In this document: in pieces, positions 36,158 to 47,161 of the stretch
Layout: the number at the start of each line of letters is the position of its first letter
Numbering within the stretch: the first letter of the stretch is position 1
NCBI RefSeq assembly: GCF_013694365.1
Contig: NZ_CP059275.1
Location: 558,001 to 622,000 of the forward strand
Source: Limosilactobacillus reuteri
GTDB taxonomy: Bacteria > Bacillota > Bacilli > Lactobacillales > Lactobacillaceae
Length of the DNA stretch: 64,000 nt
Direction of reading: 5' to 3'
Notes under the pieces: model-generated
What the model saw: the letters and a program-made list of their open reading frames with translations, nothing else
The model's database searches: none
Told to the model about the DNA's origin: nothing
Program-made: the position numbers and the translations under genes

Positions 36158-39010
36158 ATGGGAGGAAGCTTTTTTATTATTAAAATACAAGAATTAATGA
36201 AAGGGGTAGTTACAATGCGTGTTAAAGATACGTTAAACCTTGGCCGTACTAAATTTCCAATGCGCGGAAAGTTACCTGTAACTGAGGCACAACGGGAACA
36301 GCTATGGGAAGAAAATAAAGTTTATGAACTACGACAAAAACTAAATGAAGGAAAGCCTACTTTTGTTTTACATGATGGGCCTCCATATGCTAATGGTAAT
36401 ATTCACATTGGCCACGCTATGAACAAGATTTCTAAAGATTTTATTGTGCGCTATAAGTCAATGTCTGGCTACCGGGCACCTTATGTTCCTGGTTGGGATA
36501 CTCACGGATTGCCAATTGAACACCAATTGACTAAGTCCGGTTACGACCGTAAGAAGATGAGCTTAACTGAATTCCGTGATCTTTGTCGGGAATATGCCCT
36601 TAAGCAAGTTGATAAGCAACGGACTGACTTTAAGCGGTTAGGTGTAAGTGGTGAATGGGATCATCCATACCTTACCCTTGATAAAGAATTTGAAGCTGCT
36701 CAAATTCGGGTATTCGGTGAATTTGCTAAGAAAGGTCTATTATACCAAGCTAAGAAGCCAGTTTACTGGTCATGGTCTTCAGAATCAGCCTTAGCAGAAG
36801 CCGAAGTTGAATATCATGATGTTGTTGCTAAAACAGCCTTCTTCGTAGAGCAAATTAAAGATGGCAAAGGCCGTTTAGATAATGATACATATTTAGTTGT
36901 ATGGACGACAACACCATGGACTGTTCCTGCTTCTGAGGCAGTTGCGGTTAATCCAAAGTTTGATTACTCTGTTGTAAAGCCAGCAAATGATGACCGGAAA
37001 TTTGTTGTTGCAACAGACCTGCTTGAGAAATTAGCAGAAAAACTTGGGTGGGAAGATTATGAAGTTGTTGATCATTTAATGGGTCAAGAACTTGAAGGGA
37101 TGACTACTCAACATCCATACCTTGATCGTGATCTTCTTGTTGGTTTAGCAGATTATGTTACTGCTGATGCTGGTACTGGCCTTGTTCACACTGCTCCTGG
37201 ATATGGGGATGATGATTACAACTTTGGTAAAAAGTATGACTTGCCAATTTTTGCCCCAATCAATGATCAAGGTGTTTTAACTAAGGAAAACGGTGAAGGC
37301 TTTGAAGGGGTATTCTACCAAGATGCTGATGATGTATCTCTTCAAAAGCTAGAAGAAAACAATGCTTTACTTCTTCAAGAGCCATTACAACACAGTTACC
37401 CATTTGATTGGCGGACAAAGCAACCAATCATCTTCCGGGCAACTGATCAATGGTTTGTATCAATTGAAAAGATGCGTCAAAGTATTTTGGACGCCTTAGA
37501 AGACGTTAAGTACCACCCAGAATGGGGAAAGGTTCGTCTTCGCAATATGATCAAAGACCGTGGTGATTGGGTAATTTCTCGTCAACGTGTTTGGGGTGTA
37601 CCTCTACCAATCTTCTATGCTGAAGATGGCACACCAATCATGGAAGAAGAAACAATCAACCATGTAGCAGAATTATTTGCTAAGTATGGTTCTAATGTTT
37701 GGTTTGAACGTGAAGCAAAAGATCTTTTGCCAGAAGGATACACTAATGAACATTCTCCTAATGGTAAGTTCACTAAGGAAACTGACATTATGGACGTATG
37801 GTTTGATTCTGGTTCATCACACCAAGGGGTATTAGCTGAACGTGATTATTTAACATACCCAGCGGACCTTTACCTTGAAGGGTCTGACCAATACCGTGGT
37901 TGGTTTAACTCTAGTTTGATTACCAGTGTTGTATGTTCAGGACATGCGCCATATAAGGAAATCGTTTCTCAAGGGTTCACACTTGATAAGCGCGGTAACA
38001 AGATGAGTAAATCTCAAGGTAACGTTATCGATCCAAATAAGGTTGTTCAACAAATGGGTGCGGAAATTATCCGGTTATGGGTAATGAGTGCTGATACTTC
38101 AGCTGATGTTCGTGTATCGATGGGAACATTCCAACAGATTTCTGAAGCATATCGTAAGTTGAGAAATACGTTCCGCTTCTTACTTGCTAATACTAGTGAC
38201 TTCAATCCTGAAGAAAATACCGTTTCTTATGAGAAGTTACAATCGGTAGACAAGTACATGTTGGTTAAACTTAACCACTTCTTAAAGACAATGCGGGAAG
38301 ATTTTGATAATTATGATTTCCTTGATGCTTATAAGGCATTGATCAACTTTGTAAACAATGACCTTTCAGCTTTCTACATGAACACTGCCAAAGATGTGCT
38401 CTATATTGAGGCTGAAAATTCAGAAGTTCGGCGGTCAATGCAAACCGTCTTCTACGATATCCTTTTGACACTTGTTAAACTTCTTACGCCAATTCTCCCT
38501 CATACTACAGAAGAAGTATGGAGCTACATGAATGAACCAGAAGATTTTGTTCAATTAACTGAAATTCCAGATCCACGGACATTCGCTGGCGAAGAAGAGC
38601 TATTGAGCAAGTGGGATGACTTTATGGAAGTACGTTCACATGTTCTGAAGAGTCTTGAAGAGGCACGGAATGCTAAGCTAATCGGTAAATCACTTGAAGC
38701 TCAAGTTGATCTTTACTTAACCGATGATCAAAAGCAATTACTTGATAGTCTTAATGAAAACATTCAATTATTGCTAGGGGTTTCTGCTCTTCATGTCCAT
38801 CCAGCTGATGAAGCGCCTGCTGATGCTGACCAATACAACGATGGGGTAGCAGTTAAGGTTACAACTGCTAATGGTGAAACTTGTGCTCGTTGTCGCATGG
38901 TTAAGGAAGATGTTGGCAGTGATCCAGCATATCCTGAATTATGTGCTCGCTGTGCTGCGATTGTTCGGGAAAATTTCCCTGAAACAGCAGAAGATGGTTT
39001 AGAAGAATAA
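36158..39010 (+). CDS. ileS: Isoleucine--tRNA ligase (start probably 36215)
   Basis: This class I synthetase is 950 residues from the first ATG, but the real start is probably ATG 36215 ([18 protein letters not shown]), about 931 residues. Motifs are HIGH as [15 protein letters not shown] near residue 77, KMSKS as [14 protein letters not shown] near 615, the editing domain with [11 protein letters not shown], and a C-terminal zinc knuckle (CARCRMV...CARCAAI). It charges tRNA-Ile. The 57 bases before 36215 look like leader DNA: GGGAGGAAGC followed by six T residues, then AAAGGGG 8 bases before the ATG. Confidence 0.96.
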   Translation: MGGSFFIIKIQELMKGVVTMRVKDTLNLGRTKFPMRGKLPVTEAQREQLWEENKVYELRQKLNEGKPTFVLHDGPPYANGNIHIGHAMNKISKDFIVRYKSMSGYRAPYVPGWDTHGLPIEHQLTKSGYDRKKMSLTEFRDLCREYALKQVDKQRTDFKRLGVSGEWDHPYLTLDKEFEAAQIRVFGEFAKKGLLYQAKKPVYWSWSSESALAEAEVEYHDVVAKTAFFVEQIKDGKGRLDNDTYLVVWTTTPWTVPASEAVAVNPKFDYSVVKPANDDRKFVVATDLLEKLAEKLGWEDYEVVDHLMGQELEGMTTQHPYLDRDLLVGLADYVTADAGTGLVHTAPGYGDDDYNFGKKYDLPIFAPINDQGVLTKENGEGFEGVFYQDADDVSLQKLEENNALLLQEPLQHSYPFDWRTKQPIIFRATDQWFVSIEKMRQSILDALEDVKYHPEWGKVRLRNMIKDRGDWVISRQRVWGVPLPIFYAEDGTPIMEEETINHVAELFAKYGSNVWFEREAKDLLPEGYTNEHSPNGKFTKETDIMDVWFDSGSSHQGVLAERDYLTYPADLYLEGSDQYRGWFNSSLITSVVCSGHAPYKEIVSQGFTLDKRGNKMSKSQGNVIDPNKVVQQMGAEIIRLWVMSADTSADVRVSMGTFQQISEAYRKLRNTFRFLLANTSDFNPEENTVSYEKLQSVDKYMLVKLNHFLKTMREDFDNYDFLDAYKALINFVNNDLSAFYMNTAKDVLYIEAENSEVRRSMQTVFYDILLTLVKLLTPILPHTTEEVWSYMNEPEDFVQLTEIPDPRTFAGEEELLSKWDDFMEVRSHVLKSLEEARNAKLIGKSLEAQVDLYLTDDQKQLLDSLNENIQLLLGVSALHVHPADEAPADADQYNDGVAVKVTTANGETCARCRMVKEDVGSDPAYPELCARCAAIVRENFPETAEDGLEE
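36159..36177 (+). terminator. Possible 3' arm of a T-box terminator before ileS
   Basis: A purine/GC-rich arm GGGAGGAAGC runs into TTTTTTATT. The 5' arm that would complete the hairpin is not in the window, as it lies upstream of the annotated ORF. Many Firmicutes ileS genes have a T-box leader ending in such a terminator, so this is a likely fragment of one. Confidence 0.45.
36200..36206 (+). promoter_or_regulatory. Ribosome binding site AAAGGGG deciding the ileS start
   Basis: AAAGGGG ends 8 bases before ATG 36215, ideal spacing. The family-conserved N-terminus begins at that ATG, so the upstream ATG at 36158 is very probably an over-extended call. Confidence 0.85.
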
Positions 39011-39754
39011 ATGAGTTTGACGGTTGATCAAATTAACAATAAGCAATTTAATACTAAGATGCGGGGTTATAATCCTAAAGAAGTTCAAGAATTTATTCAG
39101 GAAGTTTCACAAACGGTCCAACAATTAATAACTGAAAATAATAATTTACAAGAGCAAGTACGGGCTAACGATAGCAAGATTAAGTACTTTGCTGACTTGA
39201 AAGATTCTTTAAATAAGTCAATTTTAGTTGCTCAAGAGGCCGCTGATAAGGTTAAAAATAATGCTAAGCGTGAAGCAGATATTATGATTCGTGAAGCGCA
39301 AAAGCAAGCAACCGATATTGTTTCGGAAGCTAATGATAAGTCAAATCAAGTAATTGAAGACGCTGCTAATTCTACTAAGAAGTTAACAAGTGAAACTAAT
39401 GATCTTCGTAAACAGACTCGGATCTTCCGTCAACGGCTTCAAGTCATGCTTGAATCTCAATTAGAAGTCATTAAGAGTAATGAATGGGACAAGCTTTTGG
39501 AAAATGATGACTTGAGTAAATATGACGAAATTGAAAAAATTTTAGGTAGTCGTCTTGACAGCAGTTCACCAACCAGTGTAGAATCAACTGCAACAACTGC
39601 TAGTGAAGAACAACCTGTTGAATCAGAACAGCCAGTTGCTTCTGCTGAACAAACAGAAGAAGAGAGTACACCTGTACAACCAACAGCTGTTAACGATGAC
39701 AAAGGATCAGATGCACCTGAAACTGTTGTTGTCTTCCCTGATAATAACAAGTAA
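39011..39754 (+). CDS. divIVA: Cell-division initiation protein DivIVA
   Basis: This 247-residue protein has the membrane-curvature-sensing N-terminus LTVDQINNKQFNTKMRGYNPKEVQEFIQEV. A long coiled coil runs to about residue 165, and a low-complexity Ser/Glu/Thr/Val tail follows. DivIVA marks negatively curved membrane at septa and poles and recruits division or cell-wall partners. It is the last gene of the dcw cluster before ileS in native order, and here it follows ileS. The acidic tail is longer than in bacilli but usual in lactobacilli. Confidence 0.93.
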   Translation: MSLTVDQINNKQFNTKMRGYNPKEVQEFIQEVSQTVQQLITENNNLQEQVRANDSKIKYFADLKDSLNKSILVAQEAADKVKNNAKREADIMIREAQKQATDIVSEANDKSNQVIEDAANSTKKLTSETNDLRKQTRIFRQRLQVMLESQLEVIKSNEWDKLLENDDLSKYDEIEKILGSRLDSSSPTSVESTATTASEEQPVESEQPVASAEQTEEESTPVQPTAVNDDKGSDAPETVVVFPDNNK

Positions 39755-40540
39755 TTGAGCGAAGATAATATTAAACAACATTTTCGTCCGGATGAAGCCA
39801 CCCTTATTGACCAAGCAAATGACTGGGTAGCCACTGCAGAAGGTCAATATCGTCCTGTCCTCACTCCTTTTTTAAATCCACGTGAACGTTTTATTATCCA
39901 AACGATTGTTAATCGAAATAACAATGTTAAAATAACAATGTATGGTGGTTGGCAAGGCGCAGAAATGCAACGAGTTTTAATTTATCCGCCTTATTATGAA
40001 CCCTCTATCGAAGACTTTGCTTTACAGGCTTTAGAGATAAACTATCCTGTTAAGTTTTCAGAACTTCACCATCGGCAAATTATGGGAACATTAATCGGTG
40101 AAGGGATGGAGCGGAATGCATTTGGTGATATTTTAACTGATGGAGCGCATTGGCAAGTGATCGTAACGAAACCAATGGCAGAGTATTTACGGAAAAACGT
40201 TGAGCACGTTGGCCAAATTAAGGTTAAATGGATTCCGATCGCAACAGAAGCAGTGGTAACACCTAAAGAGGAATGGGTACCGATAGTTACAACAGTTTCA
40301 TCACTACGGTTAGATGTTGTGATAGCTGCAGGCTTTAATTATTCACGAAACCGGGCAAAGCAATTAATAGAGCATGGTCAAGTTCGATTAAACTGGGAAG
40401 AGATTGATCGTCCAGATTATCAAATTGTGGTTCATGATTTGATATCTGTGCGTCATGGTGGTCGCCTCAGAATCGATATGACCAATGGGAAAACAAAAAA
40501 AGACAAAGAAAGAATTACCATTTCAGTTGTAAATGCGTAA
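39755..40540 (+). CDS. ylmH: YlmH-type RNA-binding protein with S4 domain
   Basis: This 261-residue protein has a TTG start. The N-terminal two-thirds is the YlmH alpha/beta region (QTIVNRNNNVKITMYGGWQGAEMQRVLIYPPYY). The C-terminal S4 RNA-binding domain is near residues 185-250 (RLDVVIAAGFNYSRNRAKQLIEHGQVRLNWEEID). YlmH belongs to the division cluster of Firmicutes. In B. subtilis it has been linked to rescue of stalled ribosomal complexes, which suggests translation quality control. Confidence 0.92.
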   Translation: MSEDNIKQHFRPDEATLIDQANDWVATAEGQYRPVLTPFLNPRERFIIQTIVNRNNNVKITMYGGWQGAEMQRVLIYPPYYEPSIEDFALQALEINYPVKFSELHHRQIMGTLIGEGMERNAFGDILTDGAHWQVIVTKPMAEYLRKNVEHVGQIKVKWIPIATEAVVTPKEEWVPIVTTVSSLRLDVVIAAGFNYSRNRAKQLIEHGQVRLNWEEIDRPDYQIVVHDLISVRHGGRLRIDMTNGKTKKDKERITISVVNA

Positions 40541-40801
40541 ATGATCGCATTTTTATTATGGGCTCTTAATCAATTAGTTGATGCTTATATCTTAGTGATA
40601 GTTGTGTGGTGCATTATGTCATGGTTTCCAAATGCACGTAATTCACGACTCGGTGATGTTATCAATCGGTTGGTAGAACCTTATATGCATTGGTTTGATT
40701 TTATTCCTCCAATCGGGGGGATAAGTTTTGCGCCGATGATCGCTATCCTTGTACTATATTTTGTTCAGGCAGGATTAGCACAAATAGCAGCAATCATTTA
40801 A
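40541..40801 (+). CDS. YggT family membrane protein (YlmG)
   Basis: This 86-residue protein has two hydrophobic segments (LLWALNQLVDAYILVIVVWCIMSWF and MIAILVLYFVQAGLAQIAAI) around the conserved RLVEPYMHWFDFIPPIGG motif of YggT/YlmG proteins. It is an inner-membrane protein of the dcw region, implicated in envelope or division organisation. Mechanism is unknown. Length is typical. Confidence 0.92.
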   Translation: MIAFLLWALNQLVDAYILVIVVWCIMSWFPNARNSRLGDVINRLVEPYMHWFDFIPPIGGISFAPMIAILVLYFVQAGLAQIAAII

Positions 40802-41218
40802 ATGGCAGCAAATTTTTTAAAAAGCCTATTTGGTGAAGAAGACATTGATGAACAAGATGGTCTCTATGAAACGAGTGAACAAGTTTCAACGCCAGCAAAC
40901 ACAAGCAACAAAGTAGTTTCAATTAATAGCGGGCGTCTTAACAAAATGAGTCAGATTTCCTTATACGAACCCCGTCTTTATGCAGATGTAAAGCAGATCG
41001 CATCCCAATTATTAGAAGGACATGCGGTGATCGTTAATTTCACTCAAATGGATACAAATGTTGCAGCACGGTTAGTAGACTTCTTAAATGGCACCGTTTT
41101 TGCAATTGATGGTGAAATGAAACGGATCGGAAAGGAAATTTTCCTCTGCACCCCTAAAAACTATGAAATCTCAGGTAGTTTAACGAGTAATCTAAAAAAT
41201 GATGGTGATAAATTTTAA
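40802..41218 (+). CDS. sepF: Cell-division protein SepF
   Basis: This 138-residue protein has an N-terminal amphipathic membrane-binding helix ([11 protein letters not shown]), a variable linker and a C-terminal SepF domain from about residue 55. That domain reads [32 protein letters not shown]...[15 protein letters not shown]. It tethers FtsZ filaments to the membrane and bundles them into rings. Its place beside ftsZ is conserved. Confidence 0.95.
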   Translation: MAANFLKSLFGEEDIDEQDGLYETSEQVSTPANTSNKVVSINSGRLNKMSQISLYEPRLYADVKQIASQLLEGHAVIVNFTQMDTNVAARLVDFLNGTVFAIDGEMKRIGKEIFLCTPKNYEISGSLTSNLKNDGDKF

Positions 41219-42454
41219 ATGGATAACGAAACGTTCGCTAACGACAACCAATTTGCGGAAGCGCAAATCAAAGTAATTGGTGTTGGTGGAGCTGGCGGTA
41301 ATGCCGTCAACCGAATGATCACTGAAAAAGTACAAGGTGTTGACTTTATTGTTGCTAACACCGACCTACAAGCATTAAATAATTCTCAAGCAACAACTAA
41401 GATCCGCTTAGGACCTAAATTGACAAAGGGATTAGGTGCTGGTTCAAATCCAGAAGTAGGTGAAAAAGCTGCCCAAGAAAGTGAAGAACAAATTAAAAAG
41501 GCTCTTGAAGGCGCAGATATGGTCTTCATTACAGCCGGAATGGGTGGTGGAACTGGTACTGGAGCAGCCCCAGTTGTAGCTAAGCTTGCTAAGGATAGTG
41601 GAGCATTAACTGTTGGTGTTGTGACTCGTCCGTTCTCATTTGAAGGACCTCGTCGAGCACGCTATGCTGCAGAAGGACTTGAAAAGTTAAAGTCAAATGT
41701 TGATACTTTAATTATCGTTGCTAATAACCGTTTATTAGAGATGATTGATAAGAAGACGCCAATGATGGAAGCATTTAAAGAAGCCGATAATGTTCTTCGT
41801 CAAGGTGTACAAGGTATTTCAGACTTAATTGTTACCCCAGGTTACATCAACCTTGACTTTGCTGATATTAAGACATTGATGTCTAATCAAGGTTCTGCCT
41901 TAATGGGGGTTGGTGCTTCTACTGGTGAAAACCGTGCTACTGAAGCAACTAAGAAGGCTATTTCTTCTCCATTACTTGAAGTGTCAATTGATGGGGCTCA
42001 ACATGTCTTGATGGATATTACTGGTGGTAAAGACTTATCAATGTTTGAAGCTCAAGAAGCATCAGATGTGATTAAACAAGCTGCTGGAACTAATGTTGAT
42101 ATTTCATTTGGTATGTCCTTAAATGAATCAATGGGCGATGAAGTTCGCGTTACTGTAATTGCCACTGGAATTGATAAGAAAAAGAAAATTCAACAACAAA
42201 AGCCAGCGGAAAAAGAAGCACCACGAGTAACTCGGTCTATTCCACAAGAAGAACAACCAAAGCAACGAGATCCTTTTGATGGTTGGAATGATCCAACAGC
42301 CGATACAAGTAACCAATCAAGAAATTCTGATAACGAATTTTCTCACGTTACTAAGCCAGAATTTAACGTATTTAACGATGATGCGGCTAATACGGATGAC
42401 AATGATGATACTAACTTATCGACTCCACCGTTCTTCAAGAATCGTCGTAAGTAA
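41219..42454 (+). CDS. ftsZ: Cell-division tubulin FtsZ
   Basis: This 411-residue GTPase has [13 protein letters not shown] near residue 22, the tubulin signature [15 protein letters not shown] near 103, the T7-loop region [20 protein letters not shown] and the typical [26 protein letters not shown]. After residue 320 a disordered linker leads to the C-terminal peptide [13 protein letters not shown], which binds FtsA/SepF. It forms the Z ring. The gene is complete and normal. Confidence 0.97.
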   Translation: MDNETFANDNQFAEAQIKVIGVGGAGGNAVNRMITEKVQGVDFIVANTDLQALNNSQATTKIRLGPKLTKGLGAGSNPEVGEKAAQESEEQIKKALEGADMVFITAGMGGGTGTGAAPVVAKLAKDSGALTVGVVTRPFSFEGPRRARYAAEGLEKLKSNVDTLIIVANNRLLEMIDKKTPMMEAFKEADNVLRQGVQGISDLIVTPGYINLDFADIKTLMSNQGSALMGVGASTGENRATEATKKAISSPLLEVSIDGAQHVLMDITGGKDLSMFEAQEASDVIKQAAGTNVDISFGMSLNESMGDEVRVTVIATGIDKKKKIQQQKPAEKEAPRVTRSIPQEEQPKQRDPFDGWNDPTADTSNQSRNSDNEFSHVTKPEFNVFNDDAANTDDNDDTNLSTPPFFKNRRK

Positions 42455-43828
42455 ATGAATAATTCAGAAGTATACGTTGGATTAGATATTGGAACCACCT
42501 CGATCAAGGCACTGGTGTGTGAAAGTGTTAAGGGTCAGTTGAAAGTTATTGGTGTTGGTGTAGAACGATCGGCAGGATTAAACCGAGGAGTTATTGTCGA
42601 CATTGATAAAACCGCCCAGGCAATTTCGGCGGCGGTAGCACAGGCCGAGGAAAAGTCCAACGTAGAGATTCAAAGTGTTGTAGTTGGCTTACCGGCAAAT
42701 TACTTACAAATGCAACGAGTACACGGTATGATTACGATTGCAACAAGAGGACAATCAAGAGAGATTGTTAACCAAGACGTAATTGACGTTGCTCGTGAAG
42801 CGTTGACGCAAAGTATTCCCCCCGAGCGGGAAATAATTGATTTAATTCCAACAGAATTTACTGTTGATGGCTTTTCTGGTATTAAGGACCCCCGTGGAAT
42901 GGTTGGTGTCCGTTTAGAAATGAAGGCCACCTTGTATACAGGACCTAAGACCATTATTCATAATACAAAAAAGGCAGTTCAACAGGCAGGATATGACATT
43001 AAAGATTTTGTTATTACGCCGATCGCAACAGACTTTAACCTCCTTAATGACGGAGAGCAAGATTTTGGTACTGTTGTTATTGATTTAGGTGGTGGTCAAA
43101 CAACGACCAGTATTATTCATGATCATCAATTAAAGTATACTTATGTTGATCCTGAGGGTGGGAAATACATTACTAAAGATATTTCTACGGTCATGAATAC
43201 ATCATTAAAAAACGCTGAACAACTTAAGCTAAATCATGGATATGCTATGGCATCCTTAGCCGATGAAGATGTTCAAGTTGACGTTGATGTTGTTGGTCAA
43301 AATGATCCTGTCCAATATTCAGAGCAGTATTTATCAGAAATAATTGAAGCACGAGTAAGGCAAATTTTTGATCGTATTCAGGATAAACTTAAGGCTATTC
43401 ATGCCCCTGAATTACCGGGAGGAGTAGTCTTGATTGGTGGAGTGGCTGCTCTGCCAGGAGTTAAGGAACTTGCTGAACAGTACTTTACTGGTAATATTAA
43501 GGTGAATGTTCCAGAACAAATGGGCATTCGTCACCCTCGCTATGCGGTTAGTTTAGCTTTGGGGATGTATGAAAATCAGTTATCAGATATTGATCGATTA
43601 ATTAAGCAAACTGTTCAACGAATTGATACGATTAAGAGTCCTCATGAAGAAAAAAGACAAGTTGTTAATCAGCCACATCAACAATGGACTGAAAAATCTG
43701 ATAAATTACAACGTTCACAGCGAGAGGCACAGCAGCAACCAGTTACTGAAGAGCCAGCGCCAAAGAAGAAAAAGCAAAATGGCCTAAGTAATCGGTTTAA
43801 AAACATTTTTAATAATTTATTTGACTAA
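42455..43828 (+). CDS. ftsA: Cell-division protein FtsA
   Basis: This 457-residue actin-like ATPase has the phosphate-1 motif VGLDIGTTSIKALV at the N-terminus, the 1C subdomain, phosphate-2 motif TVVIDLGGGQTTTSI near residue 205 and the adenosine motif GGVVLIGGVAALPGVKEL near 328. The C-terminal region is Gln/Lys-rich and ends in RFKNIFNNLF, the amphipathic membrane-targeting helix. It anchors FtsZ to the membrane. Its first four bases ATGA equal the last four of divIB, consistent with a native overlap. Confidence 0.96.
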   Translation: MNNSEVYVGLDIGTTSIKALVCESVKGQLKVIGVGVERSAGLNRGVIVDIDKTAQAISAAVAQAEEKSNVEIQSVVVGLPANYLQMQRVHGMITIATRGQSREIVNQDVIDVAREALTQSIPPEREIIDLIPTEFTVDGFSGIKDPRGMVGVRLEMKATLYTGPKTIIHNTKKAVQQAGYDIKDFVITPIATDFNLLNDGEQDFGTVVIDLGGGQTTTSIIHDHQLKYTYVDPEGGKYITKDISTVMNTSLKNAEQLKLNHGYAMASLADEDVQVDVDVVGQNDPVQYSEQYLSEIIEARVRQIFDRIQDKLKAIHAPELPGGVVLIGGVAALPGVKELAEQYFTGNIKVNVPEQMGIRHPRYAVSLALGMYENQLSDIDRLIKQTVQRIDTIKSPHEEKRQVVNQPHQQWTEKSDKLQRSQREAQQQPVTEEPAPKKKKQNGLSNRFKNIFNNLFD

Positions 43829-44677
43829 ATGTTGGATGATAGATCTGCGATTGAGCATCATAAATATTCACAGCGGTTAACTGAATTAGAAAGGCGAAGT
43901 GCTGCTGCCCAACAGCGACAACAGAAAAAGAAGCCTCCAAAAATGCATGTTGGTAATAAGATTCGCGGGATTAAGATTAAGCGTTATGTTTCTAACGGCG
44001 AGCGAGTCTTAAAATTAGTTGTATTGTTCAGTGCTATTCTCCTCTTTATGCTTTATATTATTTCTCCCTTAAGCAAAATTACCACGCTTCATGTAACGGG
44101 TAATCATGACTTAACAAAAGAGCAAGTAGAAAAAAATGCAAATATTTATCCAGGACGGTTTATTTGGGGCGTTTATCTTGCTCGTCATCAACTCACTAAA
44201 CAAGCTATTCGCAAAAATCCTCAAATAAAAGATTTAAGGATCAAGGTAACCGGTCCTCAGTCTCTGCAAATATCTGTAAAAGAAAATGCGCTTTTAGGAA
44301 CAGCGGTGATGAATAATGATACATACGCTGTTTTAGCTGACGGCCAATTACAGCGAACAAAAAATGCTGATAATGGTATTGCTTATAAACGTTTTGATGG
44401 TCATAAAAAAGTTCTTGCTACAACGGCCGCTCAGTTAGGAAAGCTGAAACTGGCAATAAGAAATGGTATTTCAAGTGTGAGTTATCAACCCACTAAAGAG
44501 TATCCAGATCGCGTTATTATTTATATGCGTGATGGTAATACAGTTTATGGCGACTTAAATACTATCGGGGATAAAATGGGATATTACCCTGCAATTGCAG
44601 CAAGTATGAAAAATAAGGGAATTATAGATCTTCAAGTCGGAGCTTATTCTTATGACTATGGATCTAAGGATAAATGA
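43829..44677 (+). CDS. divIB: Cell-division protein DivIB/FtsQ
   Basis: This 282-residue protein has a basic cytoplasmic N-terminus (about residues 1-65), a membrane helix near 68-88 (LVVLFSAILLFMLYIISPL) and the POTRA domain beginning ITTLHVTGNHDLTKEQVEKNA. An FtsQ/DivIB beta domain follows to residue 260. It connects early and late division proteins outside the membrane. The last four bases are ATGA and coincide with the first bases of ftsA, its native downstream gene. Confidence 0.92.
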   Translation: MLDDRSAIEHHKYSQRLTELERRSAAAQQRQQKKKPPKMHVGNKIRGIKIKRYVSNGERVLKLVVLFSAILLFMLYIISPLSKITTLHVTGNHDLTKEQVEKNANIYPGRFIWGVYLARHQLTKQAIRKNPQIKDLRIKVTGPQSLQISVKENALLGTAVMNNDTYAVLADGQLQRTKNADNGIAYKRFDGHKKVLATTAAQLGKLKLAIRNGISSVSYQPTKEYPDRVIIYMRDGNTVYGDLNTIGDKMGYYPAIAASMKNKGIIDLQVGAYSYDYGSKDK

Positions 44678-45790
44678 ATGCGGTTATTGGTATCAGGTGG
44701 TGGAACTGGTGGTCATATTTACCCAGCATTAGCATTAATCGAACGCTTAAAGCAGGTTGATCCAGATACTGAAGTGTTATATGTTGGAACAACCCGTGGC
44801 CTTGAAAATAAAATTGTACCGGATGCCGGAATTGAGCTTGAAACAATGCATATGCAGGGCTTTAAGCGTTCTCTTTCTCTTGAAAATTTTAAGACAATCT
44901 ATCTTTTCTTAAGTTCTGTTCATCATGCTAAAAAAATTATTAATGAGTTTAAGCCTGACGTTGTTTTAGGTACAGGTGGATATGTAAGTGGAGCCGTCCT
45001 ATATGCTGCCGCAAAGAAACATATCCCAACCGTAATTCATGAACAAAATAGTGTTGTTGGTGTAACAAACAAGTTTTTAAGTCGGTATGTTGATCAAATT
45101 GCAATTGCATTTGAAGCTGCACGCAGTCAGTTCCCTGCTGATAAAGTTACAATGGCAGGTAATCCTCGTGCTCAACAGGTAGCTGCTAAAAAAGATAGTG
45201 ACTTTTCATGGACAAGTTATGACTTGAAAGATGATATTCCAACCTTAATGATTTTTGGGGGAAGTCAAGGAGCACCAAAAATTAATAAAACAGTTGTCGA
45301 CGCTATTCCAGAATTCAATAAGCGTCCTTATCAGGTTATCTTTGCAACCGGTCAAAAACGGTATGATGATGTAAAAAAGCAACTTGCAGAAAATAATATT
45401 AGACCAGCTGATAATGTTAAAGTCGTTCCTTACATTAAAGACATGCCGGCTAAGATGCCTCGAGTGGCAGCTTTAGTATCGCGCGCAGGAGCAACCACTA
45501 TTGCTGAGGTAACGGCACTCGGAGTTCCTACAATCTTAATTCCTAGTCCGTATGTTACCGCTAACCATCAAGTAAAGAATGCTCAAGCTTTAGTTAAGAA
45601 TAACGCTGGCTTGATGATTACTGAAGATAAGTTAGATGCCCGGGCATTATTGACTCAAGCAGATAAGATTATGGAAGATGAAGAAGTGCGTAAAGAGATG
45701 GCGCATGCTGCTGAAAAGATGGGTCGGCCAGATGCCGCTGATAGACTAATTAAGATCTTACATAAGGCAATTGATGAACACGAAAAATAA
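44678..45790 (+). CDS. murG: UDP-N-acetylglucosamine transferase MurG
   Basis: This 370-residue GT-B enzyme has the glycine-rich [19 protein letters not shown] at the N-terminus, [14 protein letters not shown] near residue 100, [28 protein letters not shown] near 190 and [32 protein letters not shown] near 265. It converts lipid I to lipid II on the inner face of the membrane. The 3' end of murD has AAGGAACAATAA, a likely ribosome binding site for murG natively. Confidence 0.96.
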   Translation: MRLLVSGGGTGGHIYPALALIERLKQVDPDTEVLYVGTTRGLENKIVPDAGIELETMHMQGFKRSLSLENFKTIYLFLSSVHHAKKIINEFKPDVVLGTGGYVSGAVLYAAAKKHIPTVIHEQNSVVGVTNKFLSRYVDQIAIAFEAARSQFPADKVTMAGNPRAQQVAAKKDSDFSWTSYDLKDDIPTLMIFGGSQGAPKINKTVVDAIPEFNKRPYQVIFATGQKRYDDVKKQLAENNIRPADNVKVVPYIKDMPAKMPRVAALVSRAGATTIAEVTALGVPTILIPSPYVTANHQVKNAQALVKNNAGLMITEDKLDARALLTQADKIMEDEEVRKEMAHAAEKMGRPDAADRLIKILHKAIDEHEK

Positions 45791-47161
45791 ATGAAAAAAA
45801 TTGATGAATATCAAGGTAAAAAAGTTCTTGTAATGGGTTTCGGAATTAGTGGCATTAATGCGGCTCACTTATTGGTAAAACTTGGTGCCAATGTTACCGC
45901 TAATGATAAAGCAACTCCTAAAAATAATGATATTGTTGATGATTTAAAAGCTGATGGAATCAAGGTAATTACTGGTGATAATCCCATTTCATTAGCTAAT
46001 GAAGGTTTCGATGTTGTAGTAAAAAATCCTGGAATTCCTTATGATAATCCATTAGTGGCTGCATTCGTTAAGCAGGGGACACCTATTATTACGGAAGCAG
46101 AACTAGGATGGCAAATTTTTGATGGTCACCTTGTAAGTGTAACTGGAAGTAATGGGAAGACTACCACAACGACTTTAACTCAACTAATGATTGCTGAAAA
46201 TGCAAAATATCAAGTGAAATATGCAGGTAATATTGGAATTTCCTTTAGTAAAATTGCTGAGGATTTAGGGCCAGACGATACATTGGTCACGGAATTATCT
46301 AGTTTCCAATTATTAGGAGCACCAACAATTCATCCGCATATTGCAATTATTACTAACATTTTTTCTAATCATTTAGACTATCATAAGACACGAGAAAACT
46401 ATATTAATGCAAAGCTTAATATTACCCGGAACCAAACCAAGGATGATTTCTTAGTTATTAACTGGGATCGTGATGAATGGCAAAAGATTGCTCAGCGTAG
46501 TCAAGCTACCATTGTGCCATTTTCTCGTCTCAATAAGAGTCATGAAGGATCTTATGTAGAAGATGGAATGATTTACTGGCGTGGACAAGAGGTTATGCCA
46601 ACCAAAGATATTCGATTGATCGGTCCCCAAAATGTAGAAAATGCATTGGCAGCAATTGCAGCGGCAAAATTAAGCGGTGTTACAAATGATGCAATAAAGA
46701 AAGTTTTAACAACATTTAGTGGAGTCCGTCACCGCTTACAATATGTGATGGAATACCAAGAACGGCTTTTCTACAATGATTCAAAATCAACTGATATTGA
46801 AGCTACTGAAGTTGCCTTGCAAGGCTTTGATCGTCCAGTAGTTCTTTTGGCGGGTGGCCTTGATCGTGGTTATACCTTTGAACGGTTGGTTCCTTACTTT
46901 AAGAAGCATGTCAAGGCAATGATTGTTTTTGGTGAATGTAAAGATAAAATGAAGGATGCGGGGAATCAAGCAGGGGTTCCAGTAATTGAAAGTGAAAATG
47001 CAATTACTGCGGTACCAGAAGCATGGAAGCTGAGTGAACCAGGAGATGTCATTCTCCTCTCGCCTGCTAATGCTAGTTGGGACCAATTCCCGAGCTTTGA
47101 AGTTCGTGGTGATAAATTTATTGAAGCAGTTGAAAAATTAACAGGAAAGAAGGAACAATAA
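45791..47161 (+). CDS. murD: UDP-N-acetylmuramoylalanine--D-glutamate ligase
   Basis: This 456-residue Mur ligase has an N-terminal UDP-binding fold ([19 protein letters not shown]), ATP-binding [13 protein letters not shown] near residue 117, [32 protein letters not shown], the GVRHRLQYV motif, [12 protein letters not shown] and [21 protein letters not shown] near 420. It adds D-Glu to UDP-MurNAc-L-Ala in the cytoplasm. All expected motifs are present. Confidence 0.97.
   Translation: MKKIDEYQGKKVLVMGFGISGINAAHLLVKLGANVTANDKATPKNNDIVDDLKADGIKVITGDNPISLANEGFDVVVKNPGIPYDNPLVAAFVKQGTPIITEAELGWQIFDGHLVSVTGSNGKTTTTTLTQLMIAENAKYQVKYAGNIGISFSKIAEDLGPDDTLVTELSSFQLLGAPTIHPHIAIITNIFSNHLDYHKTRENYINAKLNITRNQTKDDFLVINWDRDEWQKIAQRSQATIVPFSRLNKSHEGSYVEDGMIYWRGQEVMPTKDIRLIGPQNVENALAAIAAAKLSGVTNDAIKKVLTTFSGVRHRLQYVMEYQERLFYNDSKSTDIEATEVALQGFDRPVVLLAGGLDRGYTFERLVPYFKKHVKAMIVFGECKDKMKDAGNQAGVPVIESENAITAVPEAWKLSEPGDVILLSPANASWDQFPSFEVRGDKFIEAVEKLTGKKEQ

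Noticed and set aside
36158..36214. A new N-terminal targeting extension on isoleucyl-tRNA synthetase
   Set aside because: The extra 19 residues are encoded by DNA that looks like a terminator arm plus ribosome binding site, and the conserved protein starts at 36215.
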